The notes under the pieces: model-generated
Told to the model about the DNA's origin: nothing
The model's database searches: none
What the model saw: only the letters and a program-made list of their open reading frames with translations
NCBI RefSeq assembly: GCF_900111005.1
Contig: NZ_FOFV01000005.1
Coordinates: 1-64,000, forward strand
DNA length: 64,000 bases
DNA from: Lentzea albida
GTDB taxonomy: Bacteria > Actinomycetota > Actinomycetes > Mycobacteriales > Pseudonocardiaceae
Direction of reading: 5' to 3'
Part shown: piece after piece, positions 32,725 to 41,079 of the stretch
Numbering within the stretch: the first letter of the stretch is position 1
How the letters are laid out: the number at the start of each line of letters is the position of its first letter
Position numbers and translations under genes: made by a program

Positions 32725-33723
32725 CTACTTTGCCAACACCTGCTCCAACTGGTCAGCCAGTTTTTCCATGATCTTGGAGTAGGAGGCGTAGCTCAGCGGG
32801 GCCACCGCGTTCCACTCGACGAACCGGCCTGCCTGCACGGAGGGCAGCCCCGCGAAGACCGGGTGCCCCTCCTTCATCTTCTCCGGGTCGAGCACGTGCG
32901 CGCGGGTGTCCCACATCAGCACGTGCTCCTTGTACGTGCCGGAGTTCTCCCACGACAGCGACTGGAAGTAGCCACCGCCCTCGGCGTCGGGCTTGTCCGG
33001 CGTGAGCAGCGGCAGGCCGAGCTCCTCGGCGTACCAGTCGAGGTCCGGGTTGCGGGCCGGGACGGCCACGTAGAAGAGTTTCGGGTCGCCGGCCACGACC
33101 TGGATCTTCTGGCCCGCGTCCGTCATCTTCTTGCCGACGGCCCTGAGCCGGTCCGCGGCCTTCGTGAACGCCGCTTCATCGGCCTTGACCTGCGCCGACT
33201 CGACGTCCGCGCCGAGGGACTTCGCGAGCTCCTTGAAGCGCTTGACGCCGTCCGGGAGCTGGATCTTGGACTGGCCGATGCCGACGGTCGGGGCGACCTT
33301 GAGGACCTTCTCCTCGAACTCGGCCGTGAGGTGCCAGAGCCCGGTGACCTCCGGGTAGTAGCCCGCGACGACCAGGTCGGCGTTCAGCGCGGCGAACTTC
33401 TCGAAGTCGATCTCGCCGTAGCCGGGGCCGGTGATGTCCGTGACCTTGCTCGGGTCGATGCTGCCGGCCTCCGGGTCGGTCGAGCCGTCGGCGCGCTTGA
33501 GCGGGCCGAACGTGCCGACGACGTTGACGCCGTAGTCCTTCAGGGCGCCCGCGGCGGACACCTGTGCGACGACGCGCTCCGGTCGCTTCTCCGCGGTGAC
33601 CTCCTTGCCCCGATCGTCCTTGAAGGACCACTGGCCACTTCCCTGGCCCTGCTCCGCGGGAGCGTTCCCACCGCACCCGGCCACAAGGCCGAGCAGCAGA
33701 ACCGCGGCGACTGTCCTGCGCAC
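32725..33723 (-). CDS. Iron-siderophore ABC substrate-binding lipoprotein
   Basis: A 332-residue class III binding lipoprotein of the FepB/FecB type. Lipobox LVAGC; then RVVAQVSAAGALKDYGVNVVG and the second lobe with YFQSLSWENSGTYKEHVLMWDTR. It captures ferric siderophores at the membrane. GTG 33723 has AGGAGG seven bases upstream. An IdeR/DmdR-like iron box sits at 33740-33758, so expression should rise under iron limitation. The permease and ATPase genes are not in the window. Confidence 0.92.
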   Translation of the reverse strand: MRRTVAAVLLLGLVAGCGGNAPAEQGQGSGQWSFKDDRGKEVTAEKRPERVVAQVSAAGALKDYGVNVVGTFGPLKRADGSTDPEAGSIDPSKVTDITGPGYGEIDFEKFAALNADLVVAGYYPEVTGLWHLTAEFEEKVLKVAPTVGIGQSKIQLPDGVKRFKELAKSLGADVESAQVKADEAAFTKAADRLRAVGKKMTDAGQKIQVVAGDPKLFYVAVPARNPDLDWYAEELGLPLLTPDKPDAEGGGYFQSLSWENSGTYKEHVLMWDTRAHVLDPEKMKEGHPVFAGLPSVQAGRFVEWNAVAPLSYASYSKIMEKLADQLEQVLAK

Positions 33724-33739
33724 CTGTCCACCTCCTGAT

Positions 33740-33758
33740 TTAGGCTTGCCTAACCTAT
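33740..33758. promoter_or_regulatory. IdeR/DmdR-type iron box
   Basis: On the minus strand ATAGGTTAGGCAAGCCTAA matches 16 of 19 positions of the IdeR consensus TTAGGTTAGGCTAACCTAA. It lies 17 bases before the siderophore-binding gene and about 44 before the divergent small gene, so iron-loaded repressor could shut both directions. Confidence 0.82.
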
Positions 33759-33801
33759 CAAGCCCCTTTCGGAACCGGAAAAGTGCGGTACGGTGATCAC
33801 C

Positions 33802-34149
33802 GTGCGGAACCGAGTGACGACAGGGCGTCGCCATGCTGTCGTTCTCGCGCTCCTGTTGCTCGCGGTGTTCGTCCTGCACCCCGCCTGCCCGCCGGAACCC
33901 GCTCACCACGGCGCGTTCACGCCCGGCATCTCCGGCGAGATCTGCCACCACGGCGACACGCACCACGCCACGGCCGCCGCACCCGCGCAGGCCGCGGTGC
34001 AGGCCGGCGCGTTCGCCTTCACCGCACCGGACGCGGACGGCGAGCCCGTCGCACGTCCCGCCGCGAGAGCGCGCTCGTGTCCGTGGCGCTCAGAGCACGT
34101 CAGCTCGGGGCGCACACTCCTGCTCGACCTCGGAATCTCCCGGACGTAG
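33802..34149 (+). CDS. Small His-rich predicted membrane-anchored protein
   Basis: A 115-residue protein I do not recognise. One hydrophobic segment (AVVLALLLLAVFVLH) follows a basic N-terminus; after it come histidine clusters (AHHGAF, CHHGDTHH) and an Ala-rich stretch. Paired His and Cys suggest metal binding outside the membrane. GTG 33802 is preferred over GTG 33793 because TACGGT lies seven bases upstream (leaderless). It faces the iron box and leads into the PLP enzyme/exporter pair, so it probably belongs to an iron-responsive unit. Confidence 0.6.
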   Translation: MRNRVTTGRRHAVVLALLLLAVFVLHPACPPEPAHHGAFTPGISGEICHHGDTHHATAAAPAQAAVQAGAFAFTAPDADGEPVARPAARARSCPWRSEHVSSGRTLLLDLGISRT

Positions 34150-34203
34150 GCCGGCCCCCGCCCCCTTCACCGGCCTGTCACCACACTTTTCCGAGGAATC
34201 CCC

Positions 34204-35247
34204 ATGTCTGTTCCCGTGCTGCACGCGAGCACGCCCGTGCTCTGGATCGACGAGCTGTCGCGCACGTCCCCCGCCGGCTTCTGGGCGAAGCTGGAGAGCG
34301 CCAACCCCGGTGGCGGGATGAAGGACCGCGCCGCCCTGCACATGATCGGACGAGCGCTCGACCGCGGTGACCTCCTGCCGGGTGGTCACGTCGTCGAGTC
34401 GACCAGCGGCACCCTGGGTCTCGGGCTCGCGCTCGCCGGGATCGTGCACGGCGTCCCGGTCACCCTGGTCACCGATCCCGGCCTGGAGCCGATCATCCAG
34501 CGGATGCTCCGCGCGTACGGCGCGACCGTGGACGTCGTCGACCGCCCACATCCGGCCGGAGGCTGGCAGGAGGCCCGGCGCGAACGCGTGTCGGCGCTGC
34601 TGGAGTCGTTGCCCGGCGCGTACTGCCCCGACCAGTACAACAACCCGGACAACGTGGCCGGGTACGCCCCGCTCGCCCACGAGCTCGCGGACCAGCTGGG
34701 ACACGTGGACGTGCTCGTGTGCGCCGTGGGCACGGGCGGGCACAGCGCGGGCGTGTCCTCCGTGCTGCGCACGCACTTCCCGTCGTTGCGCCTGGTCGGC
34801 GTCGACACGATCGGGTCGACGATCTTCGGCCAGCCCGCCCGGCCGAGGCTCATGCGCGGGCTCGGCTCCAGCATCTACCCGCGCAACGTCGACTACCCGG
34901 CGTTCGACCAGGTGCACTGGGTGAACCCGGCGGAGGCAGTGTGGGCGTGCCGGACGCTCGCCGCCCGGCACTACGCGAGCGGCGGCTGGAGCGTCGGCGC
35001 GGTGGCGCTGGTGGCCTCCTGGGTGGCGCGGACGTCCTCGCCCGGCACGCGGATCGCCGCGGTGTTCCCGGACGGGCCGCAGCGGTACTTCGACACGGTG
35101 TTCAACGACGAGTACTGCGCCGCCAACGGGTTGCTGGGCGTGGTGCCGGCGGCGGACCCGCTGGAGGTGGCGTCGCCGGACGAGCGGGAGGTCCTGTCGT
35201 GGACGAGGTGCGAGTCCGTTGTGGACCCGCTGGCGGTGACGGCGTGA
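34204..35247 (+). CDS. PLP-dependent cysteine-synthase family enzyme
   Basis: A 347-residue fold-type II PLP enzyme. The PLP lysine is K40 in [11 protein letters not shown]. The substrate loop that reads TSGNTG in cysteine synthases is TSGTLG here, so a different amino donor or acceptor is likely. [12 protein letters not shown] is the phosphate-binding loop. SbnA, which builds part of staphyloferrin B, is one relative with a changed loop (TSGNLG). ATG 34204 has GAGGAA upstream. Translationally coupled to the MFS gene and downstream of the iron box. Confidence 0.85.
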   Translation: MSVPVLHASTPVLWIDELSRTSPAGFWAKLESANPGGGMKDRAALHMIGRALDRGDLLPGGHVVESTSGTLGLGLALAGIVHGVPVTLVTDPGLEPIIQRMLRAYGATVDVVDRPHPAGGWQEARRERVSALLESLPGAYCPDQYNNPDNVAGYAPLAHELADQLGHVDVLVCAVGTGGHSAGVSSVLRTHFPSLRLVGVDTIGSTIFGQPARPRLMRGLGSSIYPRNVDYPAFDQVHWVNPAEAVWACRTLAARHYASGGWSVGAVALVASWVARTSSPGTRIAAVFPDGPQRYFDTVFNDEYCAANGLLGVVPAADPLEVASPDEREVLSWTRCESVVDPLAVTA

Positions 35248-36428
35248 TCACCCGGTTCCGCTCGTTCGACCGCAGCGTGCAGTTGTTGCTGCTCAACCAG
35301 TTCAGCATCAACGTCGGCTTCTACATGCTGATGCCGTACCTCGCCTCGCACCTGTCGGTGACGCTGGCGCTCGCCGGGTGGGCCGTCGGGCTCGTCCTGG
35401 GCGTGCGGAACTTCGCGCAGCAGGGCATGTTCCTGATCGGCGGCACGCTCGCGGACCGGTTGGGGTACAAGCCGTTGATCGTGGCGGGCTGCGCGTTGCG
35501 GACCGGCGGGTTCGCGCTGCTCGGTCTCGTCGACGGCGTGCCGGCGCTCGTGATCGCCTCGGCCGCCACGGGGTTCGCCGGGGCGTTGTTCAACCCCGCC
35601 GTGCGCGCCTACGTGGCCGCTGACGCCGGGCCACGGCGCGTGGAGGCGTTCGCGCTGTTCAACGTCTTCTACCAGACCGGGATCCTGGTCGGACCGCTCG
35701 TCGGGCTGGCGCTGACGGCCGTGGACTTCCGGTTGACGTGCCTGGTGGCGGCCTTCGTGTTCCTGGTGCTCACGGTCCTGCAGTGGCGGTCGCTGCCCGC
35801 GCGGGCCGGGTCGCCGTCCGGGGACTCGGTCCTGGCGGACTGGCGGCTGGTCCTCTCGAACCGGCGGTTCGTGCTGTTCGCGCTCGCGATGACGGGGTCG
35901 TACGTGCTGTCGTTCCAGGTCTACCTGGCGCTGCCGCTCGCGTCCGGGTCGGCGGTGCTGACGGCCGTGCTGTTCGCCGTGTCGGGCGTGCTGGCGGTCG
36001 CGGGCCAGCTGCGGGTGACGGCGTGGGCGCGCGCCCGGCTCGGGCCGGACCGGTCGCTGGCGGCGGGGATGGCGGTGCTGGGCCTCGCCTTCCTGCCCGC
36101 GGTCCTCGGCGGGTGGGCCGGTCTGGTGCTGTGCGCCGCGTTGCTCGCACTGGGGACGATGGTGGTGTTCCCGTTCGAGATGGACAAGATCGTCTCGTTG
36201 TCGGGCGACCGGCTCGTGGCGACGCACTACGGCTTCTACAACACGGTCGTGGGCGTCGGGATCCTGCTCGGCAACCTGCTCACCGGCGTCGGCTTCGACG
36301 CCGCCGCACGGGCCGGCGTGCCGTGGGTGCCGTGGCTCGTGCTGACGGCCTTGGGGCTCGGCTGCGCGTGGGCGCTGAAGAACCTGGCGGCGCGTGTCGA
36401 TCCGGTGGCCGCCGGTTCGACGAACTAG
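35244..36428 (+). CDS. MFS transporter coupled to the PLP enzyme
   Basis: A 394-residue MFS protein with about twelve helices; [20 protein letters not shown] is motif A. GTG 35244 overlaps the PLP-enzyme stop (GTGA). Coupling to a biosynthetic enzyme suggests export of its product; together with the EntS-like gene across the iron box this hints at a chelator pathway. The substrate is unproven. Confidence 0.85.
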   Translation: MITRFRSFDRSVQLLLLNQFSINVGFYMLMPYLASHLSVTLALAGWAVGLVLGVRNFAQQGMFLIGGTLADRLGYKPLIVAGCALRTGGFALLGLVDGVPALVIASAATGFAGALFNPAVRAYVAADAGPRRVEAFALFNVFYQTGILVGPLVGLALTAVDFRLTCLVAAFVFLVLTVLQWRSLPARAGSPSGDSVLADWRLVLSNRRFVLFALAMTGSYVLSFQVYLALPLASGSAVLTAVLFAVSGVLAVAGQLRVTAWARARLGPDRSLAAGMAVLGLAFLPAVLGGWAGLVLCAALLALGTMVVFPFEMDKIVSLSGDRLVATHYGFYNTVVGVGILLGNLLTGVGFDAAARAGVPWVPWLVLTALGLGCAWALKNLAARVDPVAAGSTN

Positions 36429-36459
36429 CAGAGGCAGGTTTCCGGATCGGAGGGTCGCC

Positions 36460-36777
36460 ATGATCGCCACGCTCATCGCCACACTGGTCGAGGAGGACCA
36501 CGCGGAGGACGACGGCGTCCTGGCGCCCGACGACCGGCTGACCTGCCACGTGCACGGGCGGTGGATCCACCAGTGCGTCTCGTCGCCCGTGCACGTCAAC
36601 CCGGTCACGCGCCACCGCTGGTGCCGCGGCTGCGACTCGCCACTGGGCGTCGTGGTCGATGAGCTCGGTGGTGACGTGGCCATGCGCTGCCCCCGCTGTG
36701 GGCGCGGGGGCAGCGCCGCCACCGCCCGCCTGATCGCCGCGTGCCGTGCCTCGATCGAGGCACACCGGGCCGCGTGA
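36460..36777 (+). CDS. Zinc-ribbon-like hypothetical protein
   Basis: A 105-residue protein, not recognised. It contains WCRGCDS and RCPRCGRG, two Cys-x-x-Cys pairs about 28 residues apart that would form a zinc ribbon, and an earlier C/H pair (LTCHVHGRW). ATG 36460 has GGAGG seven bases upstream. It follows the MFS gene by 31 bases on the same strand; functional connection unclear. Confidence 0.7.
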   Translation: MIATLIATLVEEDHAEDDGVLAPDDRLTCHVHGRWIHQCVSSPVHVNPVTRHRWCRGCDSPLGVVVDELGGDVAMRCPRCGRGGSAATARLIAACRASIEAHRAA

Positions 36778-36899
36778 CCGGGCGAATTCACCAGGTCACG
36801 GGTTCTCGCTGGTCAGCGGCCCCGTGCGGGTCGGACTCGACGGGCCCGTCGCCGAGTTCGGCGAACTCCGGCTGAACCCCTGCGCCCGTTCGGCCGTAC

Positions 36900-36934
36900 G
36901 CCTCCTCAGAAGCCGATCCGACTCCTGAGGAGGC
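36900..36934 (+). promoter_or_regulatory. Leader hairpin covering the ribosome site, NlpC gene 1
   Basis: GCCTCCTCAG (36900-36909) pairs with CTGAGGAGGC (36925-36934). The 3' arm contains the GAGGAGG ribosome site of the gene starting at 36938, so the stem would hide it. Confidence 0.5.
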
Positions 36935-36937
36935 CGC

Positions 36938-37909
36938 GTGCCCGGCCGACGTGCTGCCAGAACCACCGCCTTCGCCGCTGTGCTCGCCGCGACGGTGGTG
37001 TCGATGCCCTCGGCGCATGCACAGCCCGCCGACGACGCGCTGAAGGTCTACACCGACCTGACGCGGGAGGCCGAGAAGCTCAGCCAGGACCACCTCAAGG
37101 CGCAGGACGACCTGGCGAAGGCGAACCAGACCGTCGTCACCGCCACCGAGGCGGAGAAGAAGGCGCTGGCCGAGTCGGAGCAGTTCCGCGGCCAGGTGGA
37201 CGTGCTGACCGAGGCGACCTTCGAGGGCGCGCGGTTCAACAACATCTCGGCGCTGCTGACCTCGACGTCGCAGCAGGACTTCCTGGAGCGGATGCAGGCG
37301 ATGAACATCATCGCCTCCGACCAGAACGAGGCGGTGGCCCGCCTGGACGCCACTCTGAGCGCCGCGACGAAGGCGCGCTCGGACGCGGCCACCGCCGCCT
37401 CGGAGGCGGAGAAGATCGCCGCGGACGTCTCCACCCGCAAGGTCGCCATGGACCAGCAGGTCTCGACCGCGCGAGCCAAGTACCAGTCGCTGTCCGCCCC
37501 GCAGAAGCAGACGCTGGCCGCCCCGACGCCCAAGATCACCGTGAACGCGCCGGCGGGCGCGGCCGGGACGGCGCTGAACTTCGCGCTGAGCCAGCAGGGC
37601 AAGCCGTACGTCTTCGGTTCGAACGGACCGAACTCGTGGGACTGCTCGTCGCTGATGCAGGCGTCCTACCGCGCCGCCGGGGTGAGCATCCCGCGCGTCA
37701 CCTACGACCAGGCGAAGGTCGGCCGCGGGGTGAGTCGCGGCGAGATCGCGCCGGGTGACCTCATCATCTACTACGCAGGTCAGTCGCACGTGGCGATGGC
37801 CGTGGACGGCACCCGCGCGGTGCACGCGTCCACCGAGGGCGTGCCGGTGAAGATCGCGAACATCGACTCCATCGGACCCATTTCGGTGATTCGCCGGGTT
37901 GTCGGGTGA
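36938..37909 (+). CDS. Secreted NlpC/P60 peptidoglycan endopeptidase
   Basis: A 323-residue secreted wall hydrolase. A signal peptide ends near AHAQ, an alpha-helical coiled-coil region spans about 35-190, and the NlpC/P60 domain follows. The catalytic Cys236 is in NSWDCSSLMQ and the His in GQSHVAMAVDG. Such enzymes cut between D-Glu and the diamino acid and help cell separation. GTG 36938 has GAGGAGG but inside a hairpin. Strongly paralogous to the next gene. Confidence 0.93.
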   Translation: MPGRRAARTTAFAAVLAATVVSMPSAHAQPADDALKVYTDLTREAEKLSQDHLKAQDDLAKANQTVVTATEAEKKALAESEQFRGQVDVLTEATFEGARFNNISALLTSTSQQDFLERMQAMNIIASDQNEAVARLDATLSAATKARSDAATAASEAEKIAADVSTRKVAMDQQVSTARAKYQSLSAPQKQTLAAPTPKITVNAPAGAAGTALNFALSQQGKPYVFGSNGPNSWDCSSLMQASYRAAGVSIPRVTYDQAKVGRGVSRGEIAPGDLIIYYAGQSHVAMAVDGTRAVHASTEGVPVKIANIDSIGPISVIRRVVG

Positions 37910-38090
37910 CGCGTCTCTCCACCCCGCGATAAAGCGACGTAGACGACTGTGAGAGCGTGCTGACCGGTGAACCGCTGGCATTCGGTGCTGGACGAGGACA
38001 AGGTCATTCCGTAACCTGTCCGAGACCTTCGGCCCAGCAGTTAACCCACTCGGGGCACACGCCAAGGTTGCCGTCTTACGCGCAGTAGTT

Positions 38091-38129
38091 GTCGCGGGGC
38101 GGCTGCCAGGAAAAAGGAGGACCCGCGAC
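38091..38129 (+). promoter_or_regulatory. Leader inverted repeat, NlpC gene 2
   Basis: GTCGCGGG (38091-38098) pairs with CCCGCGAC (38122-38129), which ends directly at the start codon. The AAAAGGAGGA ribosome site lies in the 23-base loop. I looked for a c-di-AMP riboswitch in the 220-base leader region and did not recognise one. Confidence 0.4.
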
Positions 38130-39116
38130 GTGGTGTCGCAACCCTCACGCCGCATCGTGCGTGGAGCACTCGTGGCGACGGCGGCTGTCGTCGCAGCAGC
38201 ACTCCCCACGGCTCCGGCCACCGCACAGCCCAACGCCGCGGACGCGCTCAAGAAGTACAACGAGCTGCAGGAGCAGGCGTCCAAGCTCAACCAGGACCAC
38301 CTCAAGGCCCAGGACGACCTGAAGGCCAAGCAGGGTGAACTGGACAAGGCCAAGGGCGACCTGGCCACCGCGCAGAAGGCCGAGGAAGAGCTCCGGGGCC
38401 AGGTGGACCTCCTCACCGAGGCCACCAACTCCGGCGCGAACTTCAGCCAGATCTCCGCGCTGCTCGTGAGCGACTCGCAGCAGGACTTCCTCAACCGCAT
38501 GTCGGCCATCAACATCCTCGCGGCCGACAACGCCGAGGCGCTGCAGAAGCTCACCGACGCCGTCAACGCCGCCGACAACGCCACGAAGACGGCGAACGAG
38601 GCGACCGAGACGTCGAAGAAGCTGCTGGCCGAGATGGACCAGAAGAAGGCCGAGCTCGACAAGCAGCTGGCGGACGCGAAGAAGGTCTACGACGGCCTGA
38701 GCAACACCGTCAAGAACCAGATGCTGCAGAACGGCGACATGTCGAACATCTCGGTGCCTGCCGGCGCCGCGGGTCAGGCACTGTCGTTCGCGCTCGCGCA
38801 GCGCGGCAAGCCGTACGTCTACGGCTCGAACGGCCCGAACTCCTGGGACTGCTCCTCGCTGATCCAGGCCGCCTACCGCTCGGCGGGCGTCTCCATCGGC
38901 CGCACCAGCTACGCGCAGGCCGCGGCGGGTCGCTCGGTCTCCCGCAGCCAGGTCCAGGCGGGCGACATCATCGTCTACTACTCGAGCCAGTCCCACGTGG
39001 CGATGGCGGTGGACGGCATCCGTGCCGTGCACGCCTCGACCGAGGGTGTGCCGGTGAAGATCGCCGACATCGACTCGATCGGCCCGATCTCCGTGATCCG
39101 CCGCATCGAGGGCTGA
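38130..39116 (+). CDS. Secreted NlpC/P60 peptidoglycan endopeptidase (paralogue)
   Basis: A 328-residue paralogue of the preceding gene: signal peptide ending ATAQ, coiled-coil region rich in Lys/Asp/Ala, and NlpC/P60 domain with Cys241 in NSWDCSSLIQ and His in QSHVAMAVDG. The last 60 residues are nearly identical to the first copy (RAVHASTEGVPVKIA then IDSIGPISVIRR), while the coiled coils have drifted. The pair is a tandem duplication. GTG 38130 has a strong AAGGAGGA. A clear terminator follows. Confidence 0.93.
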   Translation: MVSQPSRRIVRGALVATAAVVAAALPTAPATAQPNAADALKKYNELQEQASKLNQDHLKAQDDLKAKQGELDKAKGDLATAQKAEEELRGQVDLLTEATNSGANFSQISALLVSDSQQDFLNRMSAINILAADNAEALQKLTDAVNAADNATKTANEATETSKKLLAEMDQKKAELDKQLADAKKVYDGLSNTVKNQMLQNGDMSNISVPAGAAGQALSFALAQRGKPYVYGSNGPNSWDCSSLIQAAYRSAGVSIGRTSYAQAAAGRSVSRSQVQAGDIIVYYSSQSHVAMAVDGIRAVHASTEGVPVKIADIDSIGPISVIRRIEG

Positions 39117-39132
39117 CAGGTTCGTCTCGAGG

Positions 39133-39165
39133 AGCGCCTCCTGCCTGCGGGCAGGGGGCGCTTTT
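39133..39165 (+). terminator. Intrinsic terminator after NlpC gene 2
   Basis: AGCGCCTCCTGCC (39133-39145) pairs with GGCAGGGGGCGCT (39150-39162) with one G:U, a TGCG loop and a following T run (39162-39165). Confidence 0.85.
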
Positions 39166-39277
39166 CACTCCCTCGGGTGCTCGTTGCGCGGTGGTCCGGC
39201 GAACCGGGCCCGGCGTGACTAGGTTCCGCTTCGGGCGCCGCTGCTCCGGCGCGTCCTCGTCCGAAGTGGAGTGTTGA

Positions 39278-39841
39278 GTGGACACCTTGCAAGCCGGCCA
39301 GGAACTCACCCGCGGCCAGCAGTTGACCAGCGCCAACGGCTACATGTTGACGCTGCAGTCCGACGGGAACCTGGTGCTCTCGGAGAACGCCGGCACCGTG
39401 TGGGCCAGCGGTACCGACGGCAAGGGCGCGGTGCGCGCCGCGTTGCAGCCCGACGGCAACTTCGTGCTCTACACGAGCGACGAGAACGCCGTGTGGTCCA
39501 CCGGCACCCAGGGCAACGAGGGCTCGCGCCTCGTCCTGCAGGACGACAGGAACCTGGTCGTGTTCGCCGCGGACGGCAGCGCCAAGTGGGCCTCCGGCAC
39601 CAACACCGACTCCCCGCAGCCCGCCCCCGCGGCCGCCGCCCCGGAACCGGCTCCCGCCGAGGAGGCCCCGGCCCCGGCCGCGCCCCAGGTGCGCACCCAC
39701 GAGGTCGCCAGCGGCGACACGCTGTGGGCGATCGCCGAGAGCTACTACGGCGACGGCAACCGGTACGGCGAGATCGCGTCCGCCAACGGGATCGCGAACC
39801 CCGACCTCATCCACCCCGGTCAGGTGCTGACCATTCCCTGA
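39278..39841 (+). CDS. Bulb-type mannose lectin fused to LysM, no signal peptide
   Basis: A 187-residue two-domain protein. Residues 1-110 form a B-type (GNA-like) mannose lectin with three Q-x-D-x-N-x-V-x-Y-like sites: LQSDGNLVLS, LQPDGNFVLY, LQDDRNLVVF. An Ala/Pro/Glu linker leads to a LysM module (THEVASGDTLWAIAESYYGDGNRYGEIASANGI). LysM binds peptidoglycan or chitin. No signal peptide or membrane segment is present, so export by lysis, a specialised route or an intracellular role must be considered. GTG 39278 has GTGGAG upstream. A strong terminator follows. Confidence 0.9.
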   Translation: MDTLQAGQELTRGQQLTSANGYMLTLQSDGNLVLSENAGTVWASGTDGKGAVRAALQPDGNFVLYTSDENAVWSTGTQGNEGSRLVLQDDRNLVVFAADGSAKWASGTNTDSPQPAPAAAAPEPAPAEEAPAPAAPQVRTHEVASGDTLWAIAESYYGDGNRYGEIASANGIANPDLIHPGQVLTIP

Positions 39842-39858
39842 TCACGGGGATCGCACGG

Positions 39859-39897
39859 AACGGGCCGGACCCCCTCGTCGGGGATCCGGCCCGTTTC
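39859..39897 (+). terminator. Intrinsic terminator after the lectin gene
   Basis: AACGGGCCGGA (39859-39869) pairs with TCCGGCCCGTT (39885-39895); after one mismatch CCCC and GGGG extend the stem around a TCGTC loop. A short T run ends it. Confidence 0.85.
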
Positions 39898-39923
39898 GCG
39901 TGTCAGGTGTCGTCCTGACCAGG

Positions 39924-40241
39924 TCAGCTCTGCTGGCCCTCGCCGGGCGGGTCCTGGCGCGCGATGGCGAAAGCGGGGTTGCCCTCGTCGTCCTGGCGGA
40001 CGTCGAGGACCTTGTCGTCCAGGTACTGGGCGGCCGCCGGCTCCATGATGACCTTGGCGCCCGCGGGGGCCGCCACCACCTCGTCGCCGTCGACGACCTC
40101 GCTGAGCGACAGTTCGAGCGCGGCCTGGCTGTCCTGCTCGGTCGCCAGGGCGAAACGCAGACCGATGTCGTCGCTGGTGCCCTCTGACTGCGAGGTCAGC
40201 TCGTTGATGACCTCGGCAGCCATCGGAGTCACTTCGAGCAT
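39924..40241 (-). CDS. HesB/IscA-like protein without cysteines
   Basis: A 105-residue protein with the A-type Fe-S carrier outline: helix MAAEVINELTSQ, strand IGLRFALA, acidic loop VVDGDEVVAAPAGAKVIMEPAAAQYLDDKVLDV. True A-type carriers need three cysteines; this one has none, so it cannot bind a cluster that way. Actinobacterial homologues of this type are common and uncharacterised. ATG 40241 has AAGGGG six bases upstream. Single gene. Confidence 0.72.
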   Translation of the reverse strand: MLEVTPMAAEVINELTSQSEGTSDDIGLRFALATEQDSQAALELSLSEVVDGDEVVAAPAGAKVIMEPAAAQYLDDKVLDVRQDDEGNPAFAIARQDPPGEGQQS

Positions 40242-40299
40242 GTCGGCCCCTTACATCGGAAACAAGAAACTCGTTCGGTGTTCCCGACCCGGGCCGCTT

Positions 40300-41079
40300 T
40301 CAACCACCGTTCACCGAAGTCGCAGGTGGAAGGGGGCCTACCAGCAGCTTCACGAACCCGTCGAGGTCGTCGTCCATCATCAGGTGGCCGGCTCCGGGCA
40401 CCACTCGCACGTCGCAACCGGTCGCGCGCACCGCGTCGAGGTCCTCGCCGCTGCGCCCACCCGCCACGAACCGCTTGGGCATCGTCAGCGCGGTCAGTTG
40501 AGCGCGGAAGGTGGCCGGGCGCTCGGCCAGCAGCGACACCGCGGTGCGGTGCAGTCCCCTCGGCGACCAGCGGCTCAACGTCCGCGCGCCCATCGTCTGG
40601 CCCTCGGCGTCGAGGAGGTGCCGCATCCCGGTCTTGACGAAGGTGTCCTCGTCGAGGCTCGCGATCTGGGCGGACGTCGTGCCGACGCCGGGGTCGAGGT
40701 TGGGTTCGGCCACGACCAGCTCGCCCACCAGGTCGGGGCGCCGGGTCGCCAGGCTGATGGCGATCGAGCCGCCCAGGGAGTGCCCGACGAGCCTGACCGC
40801 GCGGAGGTCCAGGGCGTCTGCGACCTTCGCGACGGTCGCCGCGTGGTCTTCGATCGTGTGGGAGAAGGCGTCGTCGTGGTCGCTCCAGCCGCTGCCGACC
40901 AGGTCGACCAGGACGTGCCGGCCGGCGTTCGCCAGTGCCGGGTGGCCGATGACCGGGGCGAAGGTGACGGTGCTCGCCAGGCCGAGGCCGCCCAGGTAGA
41001 CGGTGGTGGGGCTGTTCCTGGGGCCTACGTCTAGGTAGGCGGCGTGGGCGCCGGACGGGGTGACGGGCAGGAGTTTCAC
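40300..41079 (-). CDS. Alpha/beta-fold hydrolase
   Basis: A 259-residue alpha/beta hydrolase. Nucleophile elbow LVGHSLGGSIA, oxyanion region YLGGLGLAS, DLVGSGWSDHDD loop, and catalytic His in PGAGHLMMDD. The substrate is unknown. GTG 41079 has GATAAT seven bases upstream and no ribosome site, consistent with a leaderless mRNA. Confidence 0.87.
   Translation of the reverse strand: MKLLPVTPSGAHAAYLDVGPRNSPTTVYLGGLGLASTVTFAPVIGHPALANAGRHVLVDLVGSGWSDHDDAFSHTIEDHAATVAKVADALDLRAVRLVGHSLGGSIAISLATRRPDLVGELVVAEPNLDPGVGTTSAQIASLDEDTFVKTGMRHLLDAEGQTMGARTLSRWSPRGLHRTAVSLLAERPATFRAQLTALTMPKRFVAGGRSGEDLDAVRATGCDVRVVPGAGHLMMDDDLDGFVKLLVGPLPPATSVNGG

Noticed and set aside
37910..38129. Possible c-di-AMP (ydaO) riboswitch before the second NlpC gene
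   Set aside because: Such riboswitches often precede wall hydrolases, but I could not find the conserved core; only a simple inverted repeat around the ribosome site is visible.
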